From: Qiania dongpingensis
Lineage (GTDB): Bacteria; Bacillota; Clostridia; Lachnospirales; Lachnospiraceae
NCBI RefSeq assembly: GCF_014337195.1
Contig: NZ_CP060634.1
Span: 2,170,001-2,234,000 of the forward strand
Length of the DNA stretch: 64,000 nucleotides
Direction: 5' to 3'
Shown here: positions 26,713 through 35,722 of the stretch, piece after piece
How the letters are laid out: the number at the start of each line of letters is the position of its first letter
How positions within the stretch are numbered: position 1 is the stretch's first letter
Notes under the pieces: generated by a model
What the model saw: the letters and a program-made list of their open reading frames with translations, nothing else
What the model was told of the DNA's origin: nothing
Databases searched by the model: none
Made by a program: the position numbers and the translations under genes

Positions 26713-29523
26713 ATGAAACATATATGGAATCGGACGGCAAAAGGTATCATGGTCTTATTGTTCATAGTGCTGCTTCTGGCGGCGGCAGCCTTCCCCAGCA
26801 TGGCGTCGGAAGAATCCAAGGTGCTGCGTGTGGCATTTCCGCAGACTAAGGGGTATTCCATGACCACGGAGGATGGGGAACACTATGGGATTGTGGTCGA
26901 TGCCCTTGACGAGATAGCCAAGTATACCGGATGGAAATATGAGTATATTGACGCAAATAGTGAGGATCTGCTGGAGCGTTTTGAAGCCGGTGAATTTGAT
27001 CTGATGGGCGGCCAGTACTATATGGACGGATTTGAAGAATATTTCGGATATCCAGAGTATAACTGCGGATATAGTAAATTGATCCTGCTGGCGAGAAAAG
27101 ATGATGACAGGATCAAAAGCTATGATTTCAGCTCCTTTAACGGCAAGACCATTGGGGTATTTGAACGGGCCACGGAGAATATCCGCAGGCTTCAGATATA
27201 CCTGGATCTCAATGATCTGGACTGTACGCTTAAATACTATAATTATGACCAGCTGATGGAGACGGGAAGCCTGAAGCAATTTTTGGAAAACGGTGAGGTG
27301 GACCTTTTGTTGGGCAACAGCGCAGATTCCGGTGACCCGTTCTATATAGCTGCTTCTTTCGATTCTCAGCCTCATTATATCGTCACTGCGCCGGGCAACC
27401 AGGAGATTTTGGACGGATTGAACATGGCCCTGGAAAAGATTTATGAGGCGGATCCAAATTTTGCAAAAAAAATTTACGAAGCGAATTTTCCAGAAGCCGC
27501 AAATCTCAATGCGGGTATCAGCAAAGAGGAAAAGGAATATATCTCCCAAAAAGGAACGGTGACGGTTGCGGTCCCGAAAGAATGGCATCCGCTTTTCTGC
27601 CTTAATAACGATGACAGCCATAATGGTTTCGTTCCGGATATTCTGGAGAAGATATCCGATTATTCCGGGCTGCAGTTCACCTATCTGTACTGCGACAGTT
27701 ATGATAAGGCTCTTGAAATGCTGCAGCGGGGAGAAGCCGACATTCAGGCATTTTTCCTGGGCTCCGATGAAGACGCCATAGAAGAGGACCTGGCGCTGAC
27801 GGCATCCTATGTGGAGCTGGATTCTATTTTAGTGAGGAACAAAGAATCCAGTTATCCGGCGGAAGGCCTGACAGGAGCCATTTTAAAAGGACAGAAAATG
27901 CCGCAGAATATCGTGGCGGACAATGTGATAGAGTATTCGAATATGACAGAGGCGTTGTCGGACGTCAATCGGGGAAAGGTGGACTTTTTCTATGGCGTCT
28001 CAAGCCGCCTCGAGAGCATCATCCAGGCAAATAATTTCACAAACCTGATGCAGGTGAACCTAATCAACGATATTCAGGATATCTGCTTTGCGCTGAAAAG
28101 CCCGGCGGAGCCGGAGCTGCTCTCCATCCTGAACAAGTCCATCAACACTATTTCCAGCGAAGAGAAGGCAGCGATCGGCAGCCGGAATTTGATATCGATC
28201 GGGGAATCTCATATGACGCTTCTCAACATCGTGTATGCCAATCCGGCGCTGGCAGTGGGAGTGGTTGCCACGGTCCTTATCCTTCTGCTGATTGTGGTGA
28301 TCATCATCAGCCGGTCCCGCCTTCATGCCGCCACCATGCGGGCTGAATTGGCAAAGGCAGAGGCGGATAACCGGGCAAAGAGTGAATTTCTGTCCCGAAT
28401 GAGCCACGAGATCCGGACGCCGATGAACGCCATTGTAGGGCTTACGGATTTGATGGGGATGACAGAAGGACTGCCGGAAAAGGCGAAAGATAATCTTGTA
28501 AAAATAAAATCCTCTACCCGATATCTCCTTCGCCTGATCAATGATATCCTGGACATGAGCCGGATTGAAAGCGGGAAGATGTCAATAGCCAGGGAATCCT
28601 TCTCACTTCATGCCATATTGGATGAGATAGAGGACATGATGAAACAGGAGGCCTCCGGAAAAGGGCTCAGATTTTGTCTGCAAAAAGAGATACAGGACGA
28701 TGCGCTGGTGGGTGATGCCATCCGCCTGCGTCAGGTGATGCTCAACCTGCTTTCCAACGCGTTTAAATTTACCCCGGCCGGAGGCACAGTCTTGCTTCGG
28801 ATCACAGAAAATGTTTCAACGGATCAAGAGGCTGCTTTTACCATACGGGTCATCGATACAGGGATTGGGATTGCCGCAGAGGAGCAGCAGCGTATTTTCA
28901 AGAGCTTTGAACAGCTTGGTTCAAATTATTCCATGAGTCAGGGGACCGGACTCGGCCTGGCCATCAGCAAAAGCATCGTCCAGCTGATGGGGAGCGAGCT
29001 TTGTCTCAAGAGCGAGCCCGGGAAGGGAAGCGAATTCTATTTTACGTTTACACTTCAGAAAGGGTGCTTGTCGGAAGAACAGACAGCAGGGCTGGAGGCC
29101 GGAACAGAGACACTCGGGGGAATCAAGATCCTGCTGGCAGAGGATAACGACCTGAACGCGGAGATTGCGGAAGAGCTGCTCCGTGCCAAAGGAGCAGAGG
29201 TAAGACGGGCAGAGAACGGAAAAGAAGCACTGGAGGTGTTTGAGAAGAGCCGCCCAGGAGAATATCTTGTGATTCTTATGGACATCCAGATGCCGGAGAT
29301 GAACGGGCTGGAGGCAGCGGCGGCTGTCCGCAGGCTGCAGCGGCCGGACGCGGGAACCATCCCGATCATCGCAATGACGGCAAATGCCTTTAAGGAGGAC
29401 AAGGATTCTGCAATAGAGGCAGGAATGACCGGATTCATCCCGAAGCCCATTGATGTAAATGTTCTGTACCGGGAGCTGCATCAAGTGCTGAAAAAGGGAA
29501 CGGACGGAAAAGAAGGATATTGA
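26713..29523 (+). CDS. BvgS/EvgS-like hybrid histidine kinase with two solute-binding sensor domains
   Basis: 936 residues from the ATG at 26713, chosen for the GAGGAAGG upstream; the frame opens earlier inside the GntR-type gene. A signal sequence (about 8-32) is followed by two amino-acid-type (SBP_bac_3) sensor domains (about 36-260 and 275-500), the second starting VTVAVPKEWHP. A membrane segment lies at about 510-533. H565 is in RMSHEIRTPMN. The ATPase has NLLSNAFKFT, DTGIGI and GTGLGLAIS. One receiver ends the protein (D857, ILMDIQMPEMNG). Unlike BvgS it has neither a PAS nor an Hpt domain, which fits use of the free Hpt protein of this operon. Confidence 0.92.
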   Translation: MKHIWNRTAKGIMVLLFIVLLLAAAAFPSMASEESKVLRVAFPQTKGYSMTTEDGEHYGIVVDALDEIAKYTGWKYEYIDANSEDLLERFEAGEFDLMGGQYYMDGFEEYFGYPEYNCGYSKLILLARKDDDRIKSYDFSSFNGKTIGVFERATENIRRLQIYLDLNDLDCTLKYYNYDQLMETGSLKQFLENGEVDLLLGNSADSGDPFYIAASFDSQPHYIVTAPGNQEILDGLNMALEKIYEADPNFAKKIYEANFPEAANLNAGISKEEKEYISQKGTVTVAVPKEWHPLFCLNNDDSHNGFVPDILEKISDYSGLQFTYLYCDSYDKALEMLQRGEADIQAFFLGSDEDAIEEDLALTASYVELDSILVRNKESSYPAEGLTGAILKGQKMPQNIVADNVIEYSNMTEALSDVNRGKVDFFYGVSSRLESIIQANNFTNLMQVNLINDIQDICFALKSPAEPELLSILNKSINTISSEEKAAIGSRNLISIGESHMTLLNIVYANPALAVGVVATVLILLLIVVIIISRSRLHAATMRAELAKAEADNRAKSEFLSRMSHEIRTPMNAIVGLTDLMGMTEGLPEKAKDNLVKIKSSTRYLLRLINDILDMSRIESGKMSIARESFSLHAILDEIEDMMKQEASGKGLRFCLQKEIQDDALVGDAIRLRQVMLNLLSNAFKFTPAGGTVLLRITENVSTDQEAAFTIRVIDTGIGIAAEEQQRIFKSFEQLGSNYSMSQGTGLGLAISKSIVQLMGSELCLKSEPGKGSEFYFTFTLQKGCLSEEQTAGLEAGTETLGGIKILLAEDNDLNAEIAEELLRAKGAEVRRAENGKEALEVFEKSRPGEYLVILMDIQMPEMNGLEAAAAVRRLQRPDAGTIPIIAMTANAFKEDKDSAIEAGMTGFIPKPIDVNVLYRELHQVLKKGTDGKEGY

Positions 29524-29537
29524 AGTAGTCTGTGGGA

Positions 29538-29579
29538 AAGCTGCCCACGGCGGGGATACCGCCGTGGGCAGCTTTTTAC
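29538..29579 (+). terminator. Intrinsic terminator of the signalling operon
   Basis: A 16-pair stem, 29538-29553 with 29559-29574, has a 5-base loop and is followed by TTTTT. It is the only good terminator between 9381 and here. Confidence 0.92.
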
Positions 29580-29606
29580 CATTAAAGAATTCGTCAAAAA
29601 ATTACT

Positions 29607-29635
29607 TTGATTTTACCAACTGTCGCAGGCATAGT
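29607..29635 (+). promoter_or_regulatory. Possible promoter of the alkaline phosphatase
   Basis: TTGATT, a 17-base spacer and CATAGT, about 75 bases before the gene. The -10 is weak. A TTTACA follows, but I see no convincing repeated Pho box. Confidence 0.35.
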
Positions 29636-29709
29636 TTACATGGAGCGTTTATAGTAGTCATGTAACTTTCTATCAGTGGGAAAGTAATAAATAAAAGAGG
29701 AGAGAAACT

Positions 29710-31284
29710 ATGAAAAAGAAATTGACAAAGATTGCCGCCATGACAATGGCTGTGGGGATGGCCATGACATCCCTGATAGGCTGCGGACCGTCTGATGCGG
29801 CCGCATCGGGCGCGACCGGGGCGGCTCAAGTGACTACAGCCGCGGAGAGCACTGCGGAAACAGTAAATACTCAGAAACAGCAGACAGAGTCCGGAATACC
29901 TAAATATATCTTTTTGTTTATCGGAGACGGGATGAGCTATCCTCAGATACAGTCTGCCGCATATTATATGGGAACCGCGGGAAGTTCAGGAGGGGTGGAA
30001 ACGGACGAACTCTCCTTTATGGATTTTCCGGTGGCAGGCTCCGCACAGACCTTTGACAGCACTTCGTTCTGCCCTGATTCCGCTTCAACAGCGACCTCGA
30101 TCGCCACAGGAAACAAGACATACAGCGGAGTCATTAATATGGACACGTCACTGACTGTTCCCTATGAAACGATGGCAGAAAAACTGAAGGAGCAGATGGG
30201 ATATAAGATTGGCATTCTTTCTACCGTGAACTTAAATCATGCGACTCCCGCCGCTTTTTATGCTCATCAGGATTCCAGGAACAACTACTATGAGATTGGC
30301 CAGGAACTTATCGACAGTGGGTTTGATTATTTTGCAGGCGGCGCTCTGCTGAAGGACACAGGCGCTGACAAAGACAAGACCAGCATTTATGATCTGGCAG
30401 CGGAAGCCGGGTATAAAGTGATTAAGACAGAAGCAGAGGCGGAGGCGCTGACCAGTGAAGATGGCAAAGCAATTGTCATCGCGGAACAGTTGGCAGACGC
30501 GGATGCCATGAATTATCAGGTTGACGTGAAAGACGATCAGATGGTTCTGGCTGACTATGTGGAGAAAGGAATTGAAGTTCTGGATAATGACAACGGGTTT
30601 TTCATGATGGTGGAAGGCGGAAAGATTGACTGGGCCTGTCATGCCAATGATGCCGGATCCAGCATTGGGGATGTGACTGCTCTGGACGCGGCGGTGGAGA
30701 AAGCCATTGAGTTTTATGAGGAACATCCCGATGAAACTCTGATTCTGGTAACGGGGGATCATGAGACAGGCGGTCTGACTATTGGATTTGCGGGCACCAA
30801 TTATGATACCTATATGACGAACCTGGGCAATCAGAAGATTTCCTACGCGAAATTTGACGAGGAATATGTCGCGAAGTATAAAGAAGAGAAGACAGATTTT
30901 GATACAGTCCTTGCAGATGTGAAGGAGCTGTTCGGTCTGATGAAGGCGGGTGATCCTGATGCGTCGGAGGATTCTGCTCTTGTGCTGACAGATTACGAGC
31001 TTCAGAGACTGGAGACGGCATATAACAGGACACTGGAGGTGGGCGCCGCAAAACAGGACGAGATGAGCCAGGAGGAATATGTTCTTTACGGTACCTATGA
31101 GCCGCTCTCTGTGACGATTACTCATATTCTCAATAATAAGTCCGGCATTGCGTTTACCTCTTATTCTCACACAGGACTTCCTGTGCCGGTATTTGCCCAG
31201 GGTGCCGGCTGCGAACTGTTTGAAGGTTACTACGACAATACCGATATTTATAATAAGATCGCATCTCTCACCGGAATTGAGTGA
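29710..31284 (+). CDS. Alkaline phosphatase (PhoA family) lipoprotein
   Basis: 524 residues with a lipoprotein signal (lipobox LIGC near residue 25) and a low-complexity Ala/Thr linker. The PhoA fold is shown by FLFIGDGMSYPQ (metal ligand), CPDSASTATSIATG (the serine that forms the phospho-enzyme), NHATPAAFYAHQ and VTGDHETGGLT. It releases phosphate from organic esters outside the cell. AGAGGAGAG precedes the ATG. It follows the terminator of the signalling operon and precedes a YibE/F gene by 20 bases, so these two may be co-transcribed. Confidence 0.92.
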   Translation: MKKKLTKIAAMTMAVGMAMTSLIGCGPSDAAASGATGAAQVTTAAESTAETVNTQKQQTESGIPKYIFLFIGDGMSYPQIQSAAYYMGTAGSSGGVETDELSFMDFPVAGSAQTFDSTSFCPDSASTATSIATGNKTYSGVINMDTSLTVPYETMAEKLKEQMGYKIGILSTVNLNHATPAAFYAHQDSRNNYYEIGQELIDSGFDYFAGGALLKDTGADKDKTSIYDLAAEAGYKVIKTEAEAEALTSEDGKAIVIAEQLADADAMNYQVDVKDDQMVLADYVEKGIEVLDNDNGFFMMVEGGKIDWACHANDAGSSIGDVTALDAAVEKAIEFYEEHPDETLILVTGDHETGGLTIGFAGTNYDTYMTNLGNQKISYAKFDEEYVAKYKEEKTDFDTVLADVKELFGLMKAGDPDASEDSALVLTDYELQRLETAYNRTLEVGAAKQDEMSQEEYVLYGTYEPLSVTITHILNNKSGIAFTSYSHTGLPVPVFAQGAGCELFEGYYDNTDIYNKIASLTGIE

Positions 31285-31304
31285 AGCAGAATACGGAGGA
31301 ATGA

Positions 31305-32435
31305 ATGAGGCAGAAGATTTGGAGTCAGATGCCGCTCTTCATTGGAATCGTACTCCTGAGCATCCTCATAGCCCTTCCTACGGGCTATGAGGATGCTGTG
31401 ATTTATAAGGGTACTGACAGATGTGCGGCAACTGTGGTTTCAGTGGATAATAGTACGATCATCGACACAGGGCTGATTCGTTCCGGTGAGCAGAAATGCA
31501 CCATACGGCTGGACGGCGGCCGCTTTAAAGGACAGGAAACCTCTGGTATTAATATGCTGACAGGCTCTTTAGAACAAGATAAGATATTTCAGGAGGGAGA
31601 CAGGGCTATGGTGGTCATCAGCTACAAGGATGACACGATTCTGTCAGTCAATATGATCGACATTTACCGGATGGACAAAGAGCTGTGGCTGGGAATCGCC
31701 TTTGCGCTTCTCCTTGTCTGCTTTGCTGGAAAGAAAGGCTTTCAGTCCCTCCTGTCCTTTGGCATTACGATTCTTTCCATATGGAAGATTATTGTGCCGT
31801 CCTGTCTGAACGGGATGAACGCCATCCTCATCAGCCTTTTAGTCGTCAGTATCCTGACGGCGGTGATTTTTGCTCTGGTATATGGGTTTGACAGACGATT
31901 TCTGACAGCCGTGTGCGGCTCTCTTTTGGGGATAGCGGCCACCTGTATCCTGGGGATTCTCCTCACGGATGCATTTCAGATACACGGGGCGGTCATGCCC
32001 TACTCAGAGAGCCTTATTTACAGCGGATTTGAAAATCTGAATTTGACCCAGATATTCATGAGCAGTATCTTTATCGGGGCTTCCGGAGCCGTGATGGATC
32101 TGGCGGTGGATATCACCTCGGCTATCCATGAAGTAGTGGAAAAACGACCGGACATCTCCAGGTGGGAGGCTGTGAAATCGGGCGTCCATGTGGGACGTGC
32201 GGCAATGGGGACCATGACCACTACGCTTCTTTTGGCTTATTCCGGGGGATATCTGGCACTTCTCATGGTGTTCATGGCTCAGGGAACTCCCATCTATAAT
32301 ATCCTGAATTATAAACATGTGGCATCGGAAATCCTGCATACTGTCGTAGGGAGTATCGGACTGGTCACAGTCGCTCCATTCACGGCGATGGTAGGAGGGA
32401 TGATGCTGACCAGGAAAAAGAGGGCGGAAAATTGA
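31305..32435 (+). CDS. YibE/F-family membrane protein
   Basis: 376 residues. One N-terminal membrane segment is followed by an outer beta-rich domain (about 35-125, VVSVDNSTIIDTG) and then about seven membrane segments. The later part has the conserved SIFIGASGAVMDLAVDITSA and VGRAAMGTMTTTLLLAYSGG blocks of the YibE/F family. The family's function is not established; a transport role is often suggested. Its closeness to alkaline phosphatase hints at phosphate or metal handling, but that is only context. The start is ATG with GGAGGA 8 bases upstream. Confidence 0.85.
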   Translation: MRQKIWSQMPLFIGIVLLSILIALPTGYEDAVIYKGTDRCAATVVSVDNSTIIDTGLIRSGEQKCTIRLDGGRFKGQETSGINMLTGSLEQDKIFQEGDRAMVVISYKDDTILSVNMIDIYRMDKELWLGIAFALLLVCFAGKKGFQSLLSFGITILSIWKIIVPSCLNGMNAILISLLVVSILTAVIFALVYGFDRRFLTAVCGSLLGIAATCILGILLTDAFQIHGAVMPYSESLIYSGFENLNLTQIFMSSIFIGASGAVMDLAVDITSAIHEVVEKRPDISRWEAVKSGVHVGRAAMGTMTTTLLLAYSGGYLALLMVFMAQGTPIYNILNYKHVASEILHTVVGSIGLVTVAPFTAMVGGMMLTRKKRAEN

Positions 32436-32449
32436 CAGAAGAAAGTATA

Positions 32450-32480
32450 AAAAGCCCGCGGCGTGCTGCCGCGGGCTTTT
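32450..32480. terminator. Bidirectional terminator
   Basis: AAAAGCCCGCGGC and GCCGCGGGCTTTT form a perfect stem around GTGCT. The A and T runs on either side let it stop both the YibE/F gene and the small minus-strand gene. Confidence 0.92.
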
Positions 32481-32496
32481 CCTTTGTTCAGAAGGA

Positions 32497-32775
32497 CTAT
32501 TCATGAGATTCTTTTTCAGGTTCTGCCTGCCCGTCTTTTTCCTCCGGTTTGTCCGGCATGCTTTCCGACCCCGCGGGATTCCTGTTTCTCATCTGTTTAG
32601 TGATCAGCAGAAACGCGTACAGAACAATCGGGACAGCAACGGTAGCATATAGAGAAGCACTCAGCCAGGACTTGGCCTGAGAGCTGTCTGATATGGAAAA
32701 AATTAAAGTGACGATATAAATGCCGGCCAGCAGGGCCGCGCAGATTATACAGACGATCTGTTTAAGTTTCTTCAT
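32497..32775 (-). CDS. Small two-segment membrane protein, function unknown
   Basis: 92 residues with two hydrophobic segments (about 7-27 and 40-60) and a charged C-terminal tail rich in Glu, Lys and Pro. GAGG precedes the start. It is convergent with the YibE/F gene and shares its terminator. I do not recognise the family. Confidence 0.65.
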   Translation of the reverse strand: MKKLKQIVCIICAALLAGIYIVTLIFSISDSSQAKSWLSASLYATVAVPIVLYAFLLITKQMRNRNPAGSESMPDKPEEKDGQAEPEKESHE

Positions 32776-32990
32776 GGCGATTTACCTCTTTCGTCTTTGG
32801 CTGAGCCATATATGTTTCAATTATTATATCCTGGTTCCGGCCAGAAAGCAAATGTTACACATTGGAAAAAGTGTAGTATTTTATGTGACATCAAATGAGG
32901 TCTGTATCTGGGAATGGGAGAAGAAAGATTTTATAATATAATTATGATCGGGAAAGGCGCTGACAAAAGGCGCGGAAGGAAACAAAATGG

Positions 32991-33584
32991 ATGGGGGATG
33001 GTAGAAAAGTGAATATTTGGGAGACGCTTCTCACCTCCGCAGGTCTTTCTCTGGATGTGTATGCAGTCGCGATCTGCAAGGGAGCGGTAGTAGGGCAGAT
33101 TGATAAAAAAAAGCTGGTCCAGATGTGCGTGATCTTTTCCGCGTGGCAGGTGGGCGCGCTTCTGACCGGGAACCTGGTCATGCTGGTTCCGGCATTTGCG
33201 GAACAGTCCCGGCACATCACCTTGGTCTGGTATGGGATTGCCGCGGCGATACTTTTGGGAGTTGGCGTCTATATGCTTCAGAAGGGGGTACGAAAGAAAC
33301 CGATTTTTGAACAGCTTGAGGCCTGGGGGAGCGTAAAGGAAATGTGTCTGCTGGGGCTCGCCACCAGTGTAGACGCGTTTTTGACAGGCGTTGGATTTGC
33401 ATTTATGGAGACGGGGCTTGCGAAGGAGACTCTGGCAGTGGGGATTCTGACCGCTGCCGCCGTGGTATTGGGCGTTTATACCGGATACCGCCTGGGATAT
33501 GAGCAGAAATACAAAGCCCATTTCATCGGAGGCCTTTTGCTCACTCTGGTCAGTTTGGAGATTTTCATCAGTTATCTTTTATAA
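32991..33584 (+). CDS. mntP: MntP-like manganese efflux protein
   Basis: About 197 residues with six membrane segments in two halves. Each half carries the conserved aspartate motif of the family: SLDVYAVAICKG near residue 20 and TSVDAFLTGVGF near 126. MntP exports manganese in bacteria. The start is uncertain: ATG at 32991 or GTG at 33009, both with purine-rich upstream sequence. The gene ends 23 bases before the radical SAM gene and may be co-transcribed with it. Manganese riboswitch (yybP-ykoY) features were not seen upstream. Confidence 0.82.
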   Translation: MGDGRKVNIWETLLTSAGLSLDVYAVAICKGAVVGQIDKKKLVQMCVIFSAWQVGALLTGNLVMLVPAFAEQSRHITLVWYGIAAAILLGVGVYMLQKGVRKKPIFEQLEAWGSVKEMCLLGLATSVDAFLTGVGFAFMETGLAKETLAVGILTAAAVVLGVYTGYRLGYEQKYKAHFIGGLLLTLVSLEIFISYLL

Positions 33585-33606
33585 AGAAGAAAGGAAGGGA
33601 ATTGTT

Positions 33607-35019
33607 ATGAGTACATTATCGCATAAAGCTGCGAGGGCCAGTTTTGGATCGGCCATTGACGCGGCGCTAAAGCACGTAAATAAAGACCGGGAGAAAGGAC
33701 TGCTGCAGCTGGTGGATCTGACGGAGAAATTCATGGGAGGGCAGTTCCTCCCAGAATCTTACGAAGGGGCCAGGAGGATGATTCAGGATCCGGACTCCAA
33801 ATGGATGCAGTATGTCAACCGGCTAATGGACGAGATTGATCCCAACGTCATTAAAATGTCGGCTCTTAACCTGGGATATGAGGCTGCTTTCCATGGAACA
33901 AAGACCATCCGCCGAATGAGGGAAATCCACGGATGCAATATCCCATGGCTGATTCTCATGGATCCCACCAGCGCATGCAATCTCCACTGTACCGGCTGCT
34001 GGGCCGCGGAGTATGGCCATAAGCTGAACCTGACCTATGAAGAGATGGACAGTATCATCACCCAGGGCAAAGAGCTGGGTATTTATTTCTATATGCTGAC
34101 CGGCGGGGAACCTTTGATGAGAAAGAAAGACATCATCAGGCTTTGCAGGAAGCATCATGACTGCGCTTTCCATGCGTTTACCAACGGGACATTGGTGGAC
34201 GAGGCTTTTTGCAGGGAAATGAAAGAGGCCGGGAATTTGTCACTTTCCATCAGTCTGGAAGGGTTTGAGGAGGTCAATGACCTGCGGAGGGGAGACGGCG
34301 TATTCGGCCGGGTCATGGAAGCCATGGATATTCTGAAGCGGAACGGACAGCTGTTCGGCACATCCATCTGCTATACGAGTAAAAATGTGGAGACTGTAAC
34401 CTCGGATGAATTTCTGGATATGATCATAGAAAAGGGATGCCGTTTTTCCTGGTATTTTCACTATATGCCCGTTGGAAATGAGGCGGCGCCGGAGCTTCTG
34501 CCCACAAAAGAGCAGCGGACCTATATGTATCACAGGATCCGCGAAATCCGGGGGAATACCGGGGGCAAGCAGATATATACCATGGACTTTCAGAATGACG
34601 GTGAGTTTGTGGGAGGCTGTATCGCCGGAGGAAGGAATTACTGCCATATCAACCCCAACGGTGATGTGGAGCCGTGTGTGTTCATCCATTATTCCGGCGC
34701 GAATATCCGGGAGACCACGCTCCTGGAGGCTTTGAAACAGCCGCTTTTTATGGCCTATCGTGATAACCAGCCGTTTAACGGAAACCATCTGCGCCCCTGC
34801 CCCATGCTGGAGAATCCGGAGATCCTGGAACAGATGGTGAGAGAGACGGGAGCACATTCCACAGATCTTCAATCAGAAGAGCCGGTGGAGCATTTGTGCG
34901 AAAAATGCAGAGAATATGCCGCGGAATGGAAGCCGGAAGCAGAAGCGCTCTGGGAGAAGCATCATTTTGAACAAAAGGGATACTGCAATTATAAAAATAA
35001 GTCAGAGGGAAGAAAATAG
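33607..35019 (+). CDS. Radical SAM enzyme in a lipid gene cluster
   Basis: 470 residues from the ATG at 33607 (GGAAGGGA upstream; the frame opens earlier inside mntP). The iron-sulfur motif is CNLHCTGC: C124, C128 and C131. MLTGGEPLMRK is the SAM-binding GGEP block. The C-terminal part has more cysteines (GGCIAGGRNYCHINPNGDVEPC and the CEKC near the end, listed here as short separate marks) that resemble a SPASM-type cluster region. The N-terminal 110 residues are alpha-helical and not a standard radical SAM part. TetR, glycolipid glycosyltransferase and PlsY genes follow, so a lipid substrate is plausible. Peptide maturation is less likely because no precursor peptide gene is seen. Confidence 0.85.
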   Translation: MSTLSHKAARASFGSAIDAALKHVNKDREKGLLQLVDLTEKFMGGQFLPESYEGARRMIQDPDSKWMQYVNRLMDEIDPNVIKMSALNLGYEAAFHGTKTIRRMREIHGCNIPWLILMDPTSACNLHCTGCWAAEYGHKLNLTYEEMDSIITQGKELGIYFYMLTGGEPLMRKKDIIRLCRKHHDCAFHAFTNGTLVDEAFCREMKEAGNLSLSISLEGFEEVNDLRRGDGVFGRVMEAMDILKRNGQLFGTSICYTSKNVETVTSDEFLDMIIEKGCRFSWYFHYMPVGNEAAPELLPTKEQRTYMYHRIREIRGNTGGKQIYTMDFQNDGEFVGGCIAGGRNYCHINPNGDVEPCVFIHYSGANIRETTLLEALKQPLFMAYRDNQPFNGNHLRPCPMLENPEILEQMVRETGAHSTDLQSEEPVEHLCEKCREYAAEWKPEAEALWEKHHFEQKGYCNYKNKSEGRK

Positions 35020-35146
35020 GACATATACTTTATGCCGGAGAGAATTTATGCTATAATATACGAGAAGAAACGGATTACGCCGGTCTGGCGCTGAACAGAA
35101 CAGAAGGCGGCCGGGTTGTTTTGTGACTGGCGAAAGGGCGGTTGAC

Positions 35147-35722
35147 ATGGAACGGAAAAGAGAAGCGACGAGAATTCTCTTAGAGGAAGGGCTGAAAGAG
35201 CTTATGAGGACCCGTTCCTTTGACAAGATCACGGTAAAGATGATCACAGATGAGGCAGGAGTTCTCCGCCCCACATTTTATAACTATTACCGTGACAAAT
35301 ATGAGCTTTTGGAGGGCGTATTTCAGGGCGATATCGGCGAGCGGATGGAAGAACTGATTCAGGACGGCATGGAAGAAGATGCCATAAGGGTTCTGTTTCT
35401 GCGGCTGGAGCGGGACCGGGCCTTTTATAAAAAGGCATTTGAGATCACCGGACAGAATTCCTTTGAGGAGATCCTGGAGCAGTACCTATATCAGATGTTT
35501 ATGGAATGTCTGTTGAAATATCCTCTTAAGACTCAGCCGGGCATAAAGATATGGAAAGAGGAGGTTATTGCCAAATATTATTCCATAAGCCTTGCCAGCG
35601 TGATAAAGGGATGGATCACGGAGGACAAGATGGAGATGTCCGCGGACGAGGTCACCAAAGGGTACTATCTGCTGCTCACCCATTCGATATTTGACCTGAT
35701 AGACAAAAAGGAGCACCTATGA
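35147..35722 (+). CDS. TetR/AcrR-family regulator
   Basis: 191 residues from the ATG at 35147; a GTG at 35123 is also possible. The N-terminal helix-turn-helix reads FDKITVKMITDEAGVLRPTF and YNYYRDKYELLEGVF, typical of TetR proteins. The C-terminal ligand domain resembles that of other Firmicutes TetR/DhaS-like proteins (last part SADEVTKGYYLLLTHS). It overlaps the glycosyltransferase gene by 4 bases (ATGA), so it probably regulates this lipid cluster. Ligand unknown. Confidence 0.85.
   Translation: MERKREATRILLEEGLKELMRTRSFDKITVKMITDEAGVLRPTFYNYYRDKYELLEGVFQGDIGERMEELIQDGMEEDAIRVLFLRLERDRAFYKKAFEITGQNSFEEILEQYLYQMFMECLLKYPLKTQPGIKIWKEEVIAKYYSISLASVIKGWITEDKMEMSADEVTKGYYLLLTHSIFDLIDKKEHL

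Noticed and set aside
29641..29709. Pho box before alkaline phosphatase
   Set aside because: Only one TTTACA-like hexamer is present, without the regular repeats needed for a PhoP site.
32776..32990. Manganese riboswitch (yybP-ykoY) before mntP
   Set aside because: The expected conserved loops were not recognisable in this short AT-rich gap.
33499..33606. Upstream extension of the radical SAM protein
   Set aside because: The frame opens inside mntP; the ATG at 33607 has a good ribosome site and a sensible N-terminus.
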